A stretch of 64,000 nucleotides of DNA from JAFALK01 sp036500605 (GTDB taxonomy: Bacteria; Pseudomonadota; Gammaproteobacteria; Burkholderiales; Burkholderiaceae_C). How positions within the stretch are numbered: the stretch's first letter is position 1; each line of letters starts with the position of its first letter. The position numbers and the translations under genes are program-made. Location of the stretch: contig DASYBU010000014.1 in assembly GCA_036500605.1 (NCBI GenBank), positions 315,265 to 379,264 of the forward strand, read 5' to 3'. Shown in pieces: positions 49,173 through 57,429 of this stretch. The notes beneath the pieces were generated by a model. That model was not told where the DNA came from and did no database searches. It saw only the letters and a program-made list of their open reading frames with translations.

Positions 49173-50467
49173 GCGCTAACGCAGTCGTTGAGCGCAATCC
49201 GTGGAGCTGGATCCCCAGCCTCTACTTCGCCCAGGGCATTCCGTATGCCGTCGTCATGGCGCTGTCGGTCGCCATGTACAAGACGCTGGGCATCTCCAAC
49301 ACCGAGATCGCCTTCTACACGAGCTGGCTCTACCTGCCCTGGGTCGTCAAGCCGCTGTGGTCGCCGCTGGCCGAACTGATCGGCACCAAGCGCGGCTGGA
49401 TCTGGGCCCTGCAGTTCTGCGTGGCCGTGGCGCTGGCGCTGGTGGCGCTGACGCTGCCCGGCTCGGAGTTCTTCCGCATGAGTCTGGCGGTGCTGTGGCT
49501 GATGGCTTTTGCCTCGGCCTCGCATGACATCGCGGCCGATGGGTTTTATCTGCTCGCGCAGGATGTGGGTACGCAGGCCGCCTTCATCGGCGTGCGTTCG
49601 ACCTGCTATCGCCTGGCCAATATCAGCGTGCAAGGCGGCCTCGTGGCGCTGGCCGGGCACTGGCAAAAGAGCCTGGGCAACACGGCGCTGGCTTGGTCGT
49701 TTGTGTTCTGGATCCTGGCGGCGGCTTTTGCGCTGCTTGGCGCCTGGCACTGGCGCGTGCTGCCGCGGCCGCTCGAAGACAAGCAGGCCAGGATCGGGGG
49801 CGCCGAAGGCGATTTCTGGCCCGGTTTTGTGCGCGTGTTCGCGCTGTACTTCAAGAAGCCCGGCATCCTCGTGACGCTGGGTTTTCTGCTGCTCTACCGT
49901 TTTCCTGAAGCGCAGCTGCTCAAGCTCGCCGTGCCCTTTCTGCTGGACAACGTAGGCGCCGGCGGCCTCGGCCTCTCCACGGAAGCCGTGGGCCTGGCCT
50001 ACGGCACGGTGGGCGTCGCCGCACTGACCCTCGGCGGCCTGCTGGGCGGCTGGGTGGTGAGCCGCTTCGGCTTGAAGCGCGTGCTGTGGCCGCTGGTGCT
50101 GGTGATGCACATTCCCAATCTGGTGTTCGTGCTGCTGGCCCAATCGCAGACGGCCAGCCTGCCGCTGATCTGCACGGCACTTGCCGTCGAACAGTTCGGT
50201 TATGGCCTGGGCTTCACGGCGTACATGATGTACATGGTGCTGGTGGCCGAAGGGCAACACAAGACCGCGCACTATGCGATCTGCACCGGCTTCATGGCGC
50301 TGGGCATGATGCTGCCGGGCATGTGGAGCGGCTGGCTGCAGCAGCAGCTCGGCTACTTCCACTTCTTCGGCTGGGTGCTGATCTGCACGCTTCCTTCGCT
50401 GATCATGGCGGCGTTCATCAAGATCCCCGACGACTTCGGCATCAAAAAGAAAAAGAGTCCCGCATGA
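49169..50467 (+). CDS. ampG: AmpG-like muropeptide permease (MFS)
   Basis: A 432-residue major-facilitator protein with about twelve helices that imports GlcNAc-anhydroMurNAc-peptides. AmpG-like features are SLYFAQGIPYAVVMALSVAMYKTLGIS near the start, FYTSWLYLPWVVKPLWSPL, SASHDIAADGFYL and QFGYGLGFTAYMMYMV. It is coupled by ATGA to murQ before it and to the NagX-like gene after it. The combination makes an importer role for cell-wall sugars or anhydromuropeptides very likely; whether it prefers muropeptides or free disaccharide is not readable. Confidence 0.9.
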   Translation: MSANAVVERNPWSWIPSLYFAQGIPYAVVMALSVAMYKTLGISNTEIAFYTSWLYLPWVVKPLWSPLAELIGTKRGWIWALQFCVAVALALVALTLPGSEFFRMSLAVLWLMAFASASHDIAADGFYLLAQDVGTQAAFIGVRSTCYRLANISVQGGLVALAGHWQKSLGNTALAWSFVFWILAAAFALLGAWHWRVLPRPLEDKQARIGGAEGDFWPGFVRVFALYFKKPGILVTLGFLLLYRFPEAQLLKLAVPFLLDNVGAGGLGLSTEAVGLAYGTVGVAALTLGGLLGGWVVSRFGLKRVLWPLVLVMHIPNLVFVLLAQSQTASLPLICTALAVEQFGYGLGFTAYMMYMVLVAEGQHKTAHYAICTGFMALGMMLPGMWSGWLQQQLGYFHFFGWVLICTLPSLIMAAFIKIPDDFGIKKKKSPA

Positions 50468-51591
50468 AGCCCCAGAGACTGCTCTCCCTCGACGCCTTCC
50501 GCGGCTTCACCGTCGCGTCGATGCTGCTCGTCAACAACCCCGGCGAGTGGGCCCATATCTACGGTCCGCTCGAACATGCGGAGTGGAACGGCTGGGCCTT
50601 CACGGACTGGATCTTTCCGTTCTTCGTCTTCATCAGCGGTATCTCGATGACGCTGAGCCTGGGCCGGCGTGTGGGGCCGAAAGGTTCGCTGATGCTGCAG
50701 ACCTGGCGGCGCGGGCTGACCATCATCGCGATCGGCCTGCTGCTCAATTCGATCGGGCATTCGAGCTTCGACACGATCCGCATCCCGGGCGTGCTGCAAC
50801 GCATCGGCCTGTGCACGATCCTGACCGTGCCGCTGGTGTTGTGGTGCAGCGTGCGCGGCCAGGTGATCGCGCTGATCGCGTTGCTGGCTGTCTATAGCCT
50901 TATCCAGTTAGGCGTACCGGTGCCCGATGCGCAAGGCGTCGTGCATACAGGCTCGCTGGCCGCCGGCCAGGATGTGGGCGCCTGGATCGATCGCGCGCTG
51001 CTGAACGGCCATCTGTGGTTCAGCAGCAAGACCTGGGATCCGGAGGGCTTGCTCTCCACGCTGCCCGCCGTGGCGAGCCAATTGGCCGGCGTGCTGGCCG
51101 GCCAGTGGCTGGCCGCCAAGCGTGATGCCACCGAGAAGGCGATGGGTTTCATGATCGCGGGCCTGCTGCTGCTGTGGGCCGCGCAGGTCGGTGACGCCTG
51201 GCTCATGCCGATCAACAAGAGCTTGTGGACGCCGCCCTACATGCTGCTGTGCGCGGGCTGGGCCTGCCTGATCTTCGGCAGCTTCTACTGGCTGCTCGAT
51301 GCGATGCCGCGCCCGCTGCTGCGCGAGCGGCTGGCGCGCTGGGCTTTCCCCTTCACGGTGTTCGGCATGAACGCGCTGTTCATGTTCGCGCTGTCGGGCC
51401 TGGTCGGCCGCCTGCTGGTGCTGATCAAGGATGGCCAGGGGCTCACGCTCAAGGGCATGATCTACGCGCCGATCAAGGCGCTGCCGCTGGAGGCGATCAA
51501 CACCTCGCTGGTCTATGCGATCGGCTTCGTCGCGGTGATGTATCTCGCCGCGTGGATCATGTTCAAAAAGCGCTGGTTCTTCAAAGTATGA
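50464..51591 (+). CDS. nagX: NagX-like membrane acyltransferase (DUF5009/HGSNAT family)
   Basis: A 375-residue polytopic membrane protein related to heparan-alpha-glucosaminide N-acetyltransferase. The family start RLLSLDAFRGFTVASMLLVNNPG, FTDWIFPFFVFISGISMTLS, RIPGVLQRIGLCTI and CAGWACLIFGSFYWLLDA are all present, with about ten hydrophobic helices. NagX of other proteobacteria is found in GlcNAc and chitin operons and is thought to transacetylate amino sugars across the membrane. It overlaps ampG and the DigH-like gene by ATGA, fitting a role on murein amino sugars. Confidence 0.86.
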   Translation: MKPQRLLSLDAFRGFTVASMLLVNNPGEWAHIYGPLEHAEWNGWAFTDWIFPFFVFISGISMTLSLGRRVGPKGSLMLQTWRRGLTIIAIGLLLNSIGHSSFDTIRIPGVLQRIGLCTILTVPLVLWCSVRGQVIALIALLAVYSLIQLGVPVPDAQGVVHTGSLAAGQDVGAWIDRALLNGHLWFSSKTWDPEGLLSTLPAVASQLAGVLAGQWLAAKRDATEKAMGFMIAGLLLLWAAQVGDAWLMPINKSLWTPPYMLLCAGWACLIFGSFYWLLDAMPRPLLRERLARWAFPFTVFGMNALFMFALSGLVGRLLVLIKDGQGLTLKGMIYAPIKALPLEAINTSLVYAIGFVAVMYLAAWIMFKKRWFFKV

Positions 51592-53045
51592 AACGCCGAA
51601 GCCTGCTTGCCTCTTCATTGCTGCTGGCCGCCTGCGCCGACCTGCGCGGACCGCACTGGGTCAGCGCGCCGGAGCTGGCCACCGAACCCCCGCCCGCGCC
51701 GCGCGAATTCCGCGGCGCCTGGGTTGCCACCGTCGCCAATATCGACTGGCCGTCGAAGAAAGGCTTGTCGACCGCCGAGCAGCAGGCCGAGGCGCGTGCC
51801 TTGCTCGATACGGCGCTAACGCTCAAGCTCAACGCCATCATCCTGCAGGTGCGCACCGGCGCCGACGCCTTCTATGACTCGAAGCTGGAACCCTGGAGCG
51901 AGTACCTGAGCGGCACGCAAGGCCAGGCGCCCGAGCCTTTCTATGATCCGCTCGCCTTCTGGGTGGCCGAGGCGCATGCGCGCGGCATCGAGCTGCATGC
52001 CTGGTTCAACCCCTTCCGCGCGCGGCAGAGCGCAGCCAAGAGCGCGGACGCGCCCACGCACCTGAGCCGCACGCATCCTGACTGGGTCAAGAGCTACGGC
52101 GACCAGCTCTGGATCGACCCCGGCGAGCCCGCCGCCGCCGACCACACGCTGGCCGTGGTGCGCGACGTGATCGCGCGCTACGACATCGACGCCATCCATA
52201 TCGACGATTACTTCTACCCCTACCCGGTCACCGACCCGGCAACGAAGCAGGAGATCGATTTCCCCGACGAGCCCTCGTGGCAGCGCTATCTGCAAAGCGG
52301 CGGCGTGCTGACACGCGCCGATTGGCGGCGCAGCAATGTGGACCAGCTGATCGCCCGCATGTATGAAGCCTCGCGCGAGCTGAAGCCGCAGGTGCGCTTC
52401 GGCATCAGTCCCTTTGGCCTGCCCAAGCCCGCGCTGCGGCCCGAAGGCATTGCCGGCTTCAGCCAGTTCGACAAGCTTTATGCCGATGTGGAGCATTGGA
52501 TGAGCCAGGGCTGGCTCGACTATCTGGTGCCGCAGCTCTACTGGCCGCGCGCGCAGAAGGCGCAGGCTTTCGGCCCGCTCCTGCAGACCTGGCGCGAGCA
52601 CAACCCGCGTGAGCGGCAGATCTACGCCGGCATGTTCACGAGCCGGATCACGAACGCGGGCGAGAGCTGGAGCGTTGACGAGATCCTCGGCCAGATCGCG
52701 CTGCAACGCGAGATCGCGCCGGGCAGCGGCCATGTGCACTTCAGCATGGTCGCCTTGCAGCAGAACCGGCGCGGGCTGGCTGACGCGCTCAAGGCCGGCC
52801 CTTACGCTCAGAACGCCCTGGTGCCCGCCACGCCATGGCGCGCGCAAGCGGCCTTGAGTGCGCCGATCTTGAGCGTTAGCCATTTCGACGGCCCCTGCGC
52901 GATCTGGCTGCGCGAGGGCGAGAGCTGGCGCTTCGAGCGTGGCAGCGAGCTGAAGCTGACGCCCGCCGTCAACGCCGTGGTCGCTTCCCGGCTCGATGCC
53001 GCGGGCAACGAGGGACCGCGCGCCGCCTGGCGGATCAGCAGCTGA
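51588..53045 (+). CDS. digH: DigH-like lipoprotein glycosyl hydrolase (GHL10/DUF187)
   Basis: A 485-residue outer-membrane-type lipoprotein: lipobox LAAC with Cys16 after a short signal. A GHL10 TIM barrel follows (EFRGAWVATVANIDWPSKKG, LKLNAIILQVRTGADAFY, HARGIELHAWFNPFRA, YDIDAIHIDDYFYPYP, WRRSNVDQLI, VRFGISPFGL, WLDYLVPQLYW) and a C-terminal beta domain. E. coli DigH (YddW) of this family hydrolyses murein glycan that has been stripped of peptides by amidases. The operon (murQ, ampG, nagX) and the two amidases downstream make the same substrate likely here. Asp residues in HIDDYFYPY are candidate catalytic groups. Confidence 0.87.
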   Translation: MKRRSLLASSLLLAACADLRGPHWVSAPELATEPPPAPREFRGAWVATVANIDWPSKKGLSTAEQQAEARALLDTALTLKLNAIILQVRTGADAFYDSKLEPWSEYLSGTQGQAPEPFYDPLAFWVAEAHARGIELHAWFNPFRARQSAAKSADAPTHLSRTHPDWVKSYGDQLWIDPGEPAAADHTLAVVRDVIARYDIDAIHIDDYFYPYPVTDPATKQEIDFPDEPSWQRYLQSGGVLTRADWRRSNVDQLIARMYEASRELKPQVRFGISPFGLPKPALRPEGIAGFSQFDKLYADVEHWMSQGWLDYLVPQLYWPRAQKAQAFGPLLQTWREHNPRERQIYAGMFTSRITNAGESWSVDEILGQIALQREIAPGSGHVHFSMVALQQNRRGLADALKAGPYAQNALVPATPWRAQAALSAPILSVSHFDGPCAIWLREGESWRFERGSELKLTPAVNAVVASRLDAAGNEGPRAAWRISS

Positions 53046-53095
53046 TTCGCACGGGGGTCTCCAAGGTCGTTTCGGCCGTTTAGACTCCGCGAATC

Positions 53096-53914
53096 TTGTT
53101 GAAGTTCGACAGCCCTCTTCGCCGCTTGCGCATCGCTTGTGCGCTGCTGCTGGCTTTGTGCGCATGCACCGCGTCCGCGTATGAGCCGCCGCTTGTGCTC
53201 GCCTTCAGCGAACTGGCGCCGTGGAAGACCAAGTCGGGTGTCGAGCCCAACGTCGAATACGGCGGCGCGTATACCGAGATCGTGCGCGAACTGGCGCGGC
53301 GTGTGGGCCGCGAACTGCGCATCACCGAGTGTCCTCATGCGCGCTGCATGCTGATGATGCGGGCGGGCGAGGCCGATCTGAGCATCGGCATCCAGCAGAG
53401 TCCCGAGCGCGAAGAGTTCATGGCGTTTCTGCAGACGCCGTATCGCAGGAGTGCGACGGATCGCGTGTTCTATGTGCGCCGTGGTGACGCGCAGCGCATC
53501 CGCCGCTATGAGGATTTGAAAGGCCTGCACATCGGCGTCGGCCGCGGCAGCGCGTATTTCGATCGCTTTGATGACGACCCGACCTTGCTCAAGGAGCCGG
53601 GGCCGAACAATGCCGCCAATCTGCACAAGCTGCTGCTGAAACGCCTGGACGCCGTCGTGATGCCGGAGGACCAGGGCGCCGTGCTGATCAGCGAGCTGGA
53701 CGTGGGCCATCAGCTGGAAGAGGCGGTCTATCGTGAACGCGATCTGACGCCGCGTTCGATCGCGGTGTCGCGGCACTCGGCGGTTTTCGCGCTGTTGCCG
53801 CAGCTTGAAGGGGCCATGCAGGCGATGCGCCGCGACGGCACGCTGACGGCGATCTTCGACAAGCATTTCTACGAGCGCTATCGGGTGACACGCAAGCAGG
53901 TGCGGCTGGACTGA
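53096..53914 (+). CDS. extracellular solute-binding protein, family 3
   Basis: A 272-residue periplasmic protein of the amino-acid-binding SBP_bac_3 family. The signal peptide (LRRLRIACALLLALCACTASA) ends near residue 28. The two-lobed fold shows LAFSELAPWKTKSG, EIVRELARRVGRELRITECP, LMMRAGEADLSIGIQQSPER, DLKGLHIGVGRGSAYFDRFD and a C-terminal FDKHFYERY. It starts with TTG at 53096; a second TTG follows directly, and no ATG fits before the signal. No permease or ATPase gene adjoins it. Such orphan binding proteins may also act as sensors. It converges with mnmH nine bases downstream. Confidence 0.84.
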   Translation: MLKFDSPLRRLRIACALLLALCACTASAYEPPLVLAFSELAPWKTKSGVEPNVEYGGAYTEIVRELARRVGRELRITECPHARCMLMMRAGEADLSIGIQQSPEREEFMAFLQTPYRRSATDRVFYVRRGDAQRIRRYEDLKGLHIGVGRGSAYFDRFDDDPTLLKEPGPNNAANLHKLLLKRLDAVVMPEDQGAVLISELDVGHQLEEAVYRERDLTPRSIAVSRHSAVFALLPQLEGAMQAMRRDGTLTAIFDKHFYERYRVTRKQVRLD

Positions 53915-53923
53915 ACCCGCCGG

Positions 53924-54973
53924 CTACGCGAGAGCCCGTACGCCCGCGGCCACCGCTGCGATCCCGTCTGTCGACAAGTCTTCGGCGGCAAGAGACCGGC
54001 GGTGCTGCCATTGCAGGAGATGCCGCTCCTGGGAGCGCGCGTAATGCGGGTCGTAGTGCAGACGCATCAGTTCCTCGAACAGCGGCGCGAGTTCGCGCGC
54101 CTGCGCCCACGTCTGCCAGCGTTCGACGATGACCTTGCCGTGCAGTTCGCGCAGGCGTTCGAGCTGCGCGGCCAGCGCTGCGGGGTCGTCGCCGAGATAG
54201 GCGTAGTCGCGCAGCAGAAAGGCCAGACGGCTTTCCGGCGTGGCCTGGATCTCGATGCAAGGCGCGGCACGCAGGCGATCGAGCATGGGGCGCGGCAGCG
54301 AGAGACGGCCGATGCGCGCGCTCTCGGCTTCGATGAAGACGGGGCGCGTCGCGTCGAGCGTTTCGATCGCGCTCGCGATCCCCGTTTCAAACGCTTTTTG
54401 CGAAGGTTGCGCAATGCCGGGCAAGGCGCCCAGCAGCGAGCCCTTGTGACGAGCGGCTTCCTCAAGATCGATCACCTGCGCACCGCTCGCCGCCAGGGCC
54501 TGCAAGACGCGCGTCTTGGCGCTGCCCGTGGCGCCGCAGACCACGCGCAGATCGAGCTGCGGGCAGCGCTCTTCGAGCAGCGCCACCACGTGATGACGGA
54601 AGCTCTTGTAGCCGCCCGCGAGTTGCTGCGCATCCCAGCCGACCAGTCGCAGCCACTGCGTCATCGAGCCGCTGCGCAGGCCGCCGCGCCAGCAGTAGAT
54701 GAGCGGACGCCAGCCTTCGGGCTTCTCGGCAAAACGCTCCTGCAGATGGCGCGCCAGATTGGCCGCGACAAAGGCGCCGCCCACGCGCCGCGCCTCGAAC
54801 GCGCCCTGCTGCTTGTAGAGCGTGCCGACGATGCGGCGTTCCTCGTCATCAAGCACCGGGCAGTTGATCGCACCGGGAATGTGGTCGAGCGCGAATTCGG
54901 CCGGCGAGCGGGCATCGATGAGCGCATCGAAGGCATGGCGATCTGCAACACGGACAGGGCTACGATGGGACAT
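53924..54973 (-). CDS. mnmH: tRNA 2-selenouridine synthase
   Basis: A 349-residue enzyme that replaces sulfur by selenium in the wobble 2-thiouridine of tRNAs for Glu, Lys and Gln, via a geranylated intermediate. The N-terminal rhodanese domain has DARSPAEFALDHIPGAINCP and the active-site LIYCWRGGLRSGSM with Cys94. The C-terminal P-loop domain has VVCGATGSAKTRVLQAL. The start codon at 54973 directly abuts the selD start at 54974, so the two divergent genes share the hexamer CATATG. Longer frames extending antisense through selD are rejected. Confidence 0.95.
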   Translation of the reverse strand: MSHRSPVRVADRHAFDALIDARSPAEFALDHIPGAINCPVLDDEERRIVGTLYKQQGAFEARRVGGAFVAANLARHLQERFAEKPEGWRPLIYCWRGGLRSGSMTQWLRLVGWDAQQLAGGYKSFRHHVVALLEERCPQLDLRVVCGATGSAKTRVLQALAASGAQVIDLEEAARHKGSLLGALPGIAQPSQKAFETGIASAIETLDATRPVFIEAESARIGRLSLPRPMLDRLRAAPCIEIQATPESRLAFLLRDYAYLGDDPAALAAQLERLRELHGKVIVERWQTWAQARELAPLFEELMRLHYDPHYARSQERHLLQWQHRRSLAAEDLSTDGIAAVAAGVRALA

Positions 54974-56032
54974 ATGGATAACGAGAAAGTTCAGCTGACG
55001 CGCTTTTCGCACGGCGGTGGTTGCGGCTGCAAGATCGCGCCCGGCGTGCTGCGCGACATTCTGGCGCGTGCACCGCAGGGCCTGGTGCCGCCCGAGCTGC
55101 TGGTGGGCACCGAAACCAGTGACGACGCCGCCGTCTACCGCCTCAACGATGAACAGGCCCTCGTCGCCACCACCGACTTCTTCACGCCGATTGTGGACGA
55201 CCCCTACGACTTCGGCCGCATTGCCGCCACCAATGCGCTGTCGGACGTCTACGCGATGGGCGGCACGCCGATCCTGGCGCTGGCCCTGGTCGGCATGCCG
55301 CTCGACAAGCTGCCGCCCGAGGTGATCGGCCGCATCTTGCAAGGCGGCGCCGACGTGTGCCGCGAGGCGGGCATTCCGATCGCGGGCGGCCACAGCATCG
55401 ATGTGCTGGAGCCGATCTACGGGCTGGTGGCGCTCGGCCTCGTGCATCCGAAGCGCGTGCGGCGCAATGCCGATGCGCGGGCCGGCGATGTGCTGATCCT
55501 GGGCAAGCCGCTGGGCGTGGGCCTGTTGTCGGCGGCGCTCAAGAAGGGCTTGCTCGATGCCGAGGGCTACGCGCAGATGCTGGCCGCCACGACGCAGCTC
55601 AATCGCGTGGGCAGCGATCTGGCCCAGCTTGACGGCGTGCATGCGATGACTGATGTGACGGGCTTCGGCCTGGCCGGCCATCTGCTGGAGATCTGCCGCG
55701 GCTCGAACCTCGCCGCGCGCGTGAAGCTCTCTGATCTGCCGTGGCTGAGCGCGGCGCGCGCGGTGGCTGAACAAGGCATCGCCACCGGCGCTTCGGCGCG
55801 CAACTGGGCCGGCTATGGCGACGAGGTGCTGTGGCCCGATGCGGGCACGGCGGCCGAGCGCGCGCTGGTCAGCGATCCGCAGACCAGCGGCGGGCTGCTG
55901 GTGAGCTGCGCGCCGGACGCGGTCGAGAAGGTACTTGATTGCTTCCGCGCGGCCGGCTTCGAGCGGGCCGTGGTGATCGGTGAGATGGAGCCGGCCATGA
56001 ACACCGGGCAGCGCCTGCGCTTCGAGCCCTGA
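54974..56032 (+). CDS. selD: selenide, water dikinase (selenophosphate synthetase)
   Basis: A 352-residue enzyme making selenophosphate from selenide and ATP. The N-terminal GGGCGCKIAPGVL holds the active-site Cys17 (TGC, not selenocysteine) and the partner Lys20. ATP/metal blocks are DDAAVYRLNDEQALVATTDFF, NALSDVYAMGG, GGHSIDVLEP, GVGLLSAALKKG, MTDVTGFGLAGHL and DPQTSGGLLVS. An upstream in-frame ATG at 54965, preceded by ACAGGG, would add MGH and overlap the mnmH coding region; it may be the true start. Together with mnmH this shows the selenouridine trait; selA/selB are not in the window. Confidence 0.95.
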   Translation: MDNEKVQLTRFSHGGGCGCKIAPGVLRDILARAPQGLVPPELLVGTETSDDAAVYRLNDEQALVATTDFFTPIVDDPYDFGRIAATNALSDVYAMGGTPILALALVGMPLDKLPPEVIGRILQGGADVCREAGIPIAGGHSIDVLEPIYGLVALGLVHPKRVRRNADARAGDVLILGKPLGVGLLSAALKKGLLDAEGYAQMLAATTQLNRVGSDLAQLDGVHAMTDVTGFGLAGHLLEICRGSNLAARVKLSDLPWLSAARAVAEQGIATGASARNWAGYGDEVLWPDAGTAAERALVSDPQTSGGLLVSCAPDAVEKVLDCFRAAGFERAVVIGEMEPAMNTGQRLRFEP

Positions 56033-56049
56033 GCCCTGAGCACCGAGCG

Positions 56050-56358
56050 CTAAGCGTAGGTATCGACGTAGGCGCCCTGGGCCGAACCTGCGGGGCGGGG
56101 TTGCGAGGTGGCTTGCACGGGCTTGCTGTCAGCCTCGGCCTTCATCTTCGACTTGATCTCGACCAGCTTGGCGCTGATCTCCGCGATCTTTTGCTTGCCC
56201 TCGGGTGTCTTGCCGGAGGGGCAGGCCACCCAGTCCGCAAGCTGGCGTTGCGCCTCCGCCAGATCCATGTCCAGGCCCGCCGGGCGCGACGGCTGCGCGC
56301 CGGCCACGAGGGCCGGTGTGACGGCGCTGGCGCCACCAAGGCTGCTGAGGCTGGTCAT
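56050..56358 (-). CDS. small hypothetical protein with coiled-coil segment
   Basis: A 102-residue protein. Residues 1-30 are Ala/Ser/Pro-rich, then AGLDMDLAEAQRQLADWVACP contains one Cys, and TPEGKQKIAEISAKLVEIKSKM is a strongly amphipathic, probably coiled-coil helix. A Pro/Gln-rich tail follows, ending VDTYA. ATG 56358 is used because upstream codons show a basic, Cys-rich, non-protein-like composition and fall in the promoter region of the divergent amidase. No family with known function is recognised. It converges with selD. Confidence 0.6.
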   Translation of the reverse strand: MTSLSSLGGASAVTPALVAGAQPSRPAGLDMDLAEAQRQLADWVACPSGKTPEGKQKIAEISAKLVEIKSKMKAEADSKPVQATSQPRPAGSAQGAYVDTYA

Positions 56359-56483
56359 CTCATGGATTTTCCGAAACGCCGGCACCGATGGGAAAGGGAG
56401 CCCTGCGTGCCTGGTGAATCGGCAGGAATCGCAGAAGCTTGAGGCCGACTTTCGGCACCAGGCAGGGTTAGTGCCGGTATTTG

Positions 56484-56552
56484 CAAAAGTTATGCGCCGC
56501 GCCCGCAAAGCAATTGGCCGCGCTGTGGGCTGCGTTCTAAGGTACGCAGGCC
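56484..56552 (+). promoter_or_regulatory. promoter region of amiD1, duplicated before amiD2
   Basis: CAAAAGTTATGC (from 56484) and CGCGCCCGCAAAGC are followed by TTGGCC (56514-56519), an 18-base spacer and TAAGGT (56538-56543). The AAAAGTTATG element begins 68 bases before the ATG, exactly as before amiD2. The block is clearly homologous to 58977-59045. Confidence 0.55.
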
Positions 56553-57407
56553 ATGAAGACATCCAAAACCCTGCTCTGCGCCGCCAGCGCCCTCCTCCTG
56601 TCCGCCTGTGCCATCCCGCCCGTCGGCATGGAAGGCGCCAGCCGTGAATACACCTCGGTGAACCAGGACAGCCGCGTGCTGTTCCTGGTGATCCACTACA
56701 CCGAGGAGAGCTGGGAGGACTCGCTGCCCGTCCTGACCCAGGGCGCCAACTCGGGCGGCAAGGTCAGCGCGCATTACCTGGTGCGTGACGAGCCGGTCAA
56801 GGTTTATCAGCTGGTGGACGAGAACCGCCGCGCCTGGCAGGCTGGGCAGAGCTACTTTGGCGGCGTGCAGAACCTCAACAGCGCGTCGATCGGCATCGAG
56901 ATCGTCAACCCCGGTGACAAGAACCTCAAGACGGGCGAGCGCAACGGCCAGTACGCGGCCTATCCGCCGGCGCAGGTCGATGCGGTGATCGCGCTGGTCA
57001 AGGACATCGTGGCACGCCATCAGATCAAGCCCGAGCGCGTGGTCGGCCATGAGGACATCGCCCCCGATCGCCGCCGCGATCCGGGCCCGATGTTCCCCTG
57101 GCATCGCCTGTACGAAGCGGGCGTGATCCCCTGGCCCGACGCCGATCAGGTTGCGGCCAAGGCGGCCGAGTTCGCGCAGACGCCGCCCGACATCACCTGG
57201 GCCCAGAAGAAGCTGGCCAAGTACGGCTACCTGATCCCCGAGACCGGCACGCTCGACGAGCACACGCTCAACGTGATCTCGGCCTTCCAGATGAAGTACC
57301 GGCCAAGCAACTACGACGGCCAGCTCGATGCCGAGACCGCGGCCCTGATCGACGTGGCGACGACGAAGGACGGCATGAAGATGATGGCCGTGGCCGCCAA
57401 GCCCTGA
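56553..57407 (+). CDS. amiD: AmiD-like lipoprotein N-acetylmuramoyl-L-alanine amidase (copy 1)
   Basis: A 284-residue amidase that cuts the MurNAc-L-Ala bond of murein or anhydromuropeptides in the periplasm. Lipobox LSAC with Cys19. Amidase_2 domain: FLVIHYTEESW with the first zinc His, SAHYLVRDEP, QLVDENRRAWQAGQS, ASIGIEIVNPG with catalytic Glu, and GHEDIAPDRRRDPG with the second His and Asp ligands. A C-terminal PG-binding domain (LAKYGYLIPETGTLDEHTLNVISAFQMKYR) follows, as in E. coli AmiD. It is a paralogue of the gene at 59046; the two promoter regions are also homologous. Confidence 0.93.
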   Translation: MKTSKTLLCAASALLLSACAIPPVGMEGASREYTSVNQDSRVLFLVIHYTEESWEDSLPVLTQGANSGGKVSAHYLVRDEPVKVYQLVDENRRAWQAGQSYFGGVQNLNSASIGIEIVNPGDKNLKTGERNGQYAAYPPAQVDAVIALVKDIVARHQIKPERVVGHEDIAPDRRRDPGPMFPWHRLYEAGVIPWPDADQVAAKAAEFAQTPPDITWAQKKLAKYGYLIPETGTLDEHTLNVISAFQMKYRPSNYDGQLDAETAALIDVATTKDGMKMMAVAAKP

Positions 57408-57429
57408 GGCGCTCTACGCCCTCTGCGGT

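Noticed and set aside
308..52880. Recurrent 7-mer CGTTAGC/GCTAACG (about ten occurrences), considered as an uptake or R-M-related signal
   Set aside because: A rough expectation from base composition is about 7-8 in 64 kb on both strands, so there is no convincing excess, and most copies are within codons.
53924..55774. 616-residue version of mnmH
   Set aside because: The extension is antisense to selD and has shadow composition; the rhodanese domain starts at the ATG at 54973.
56359..56562. N-terminal extension of the small hypothetical upstream of amiD1
   Set aside because: Its codons coincide with the duplicated amidase promoter block; the homologous block before amiD2 gives a similar meaningless peptide in front of the M48 protease.
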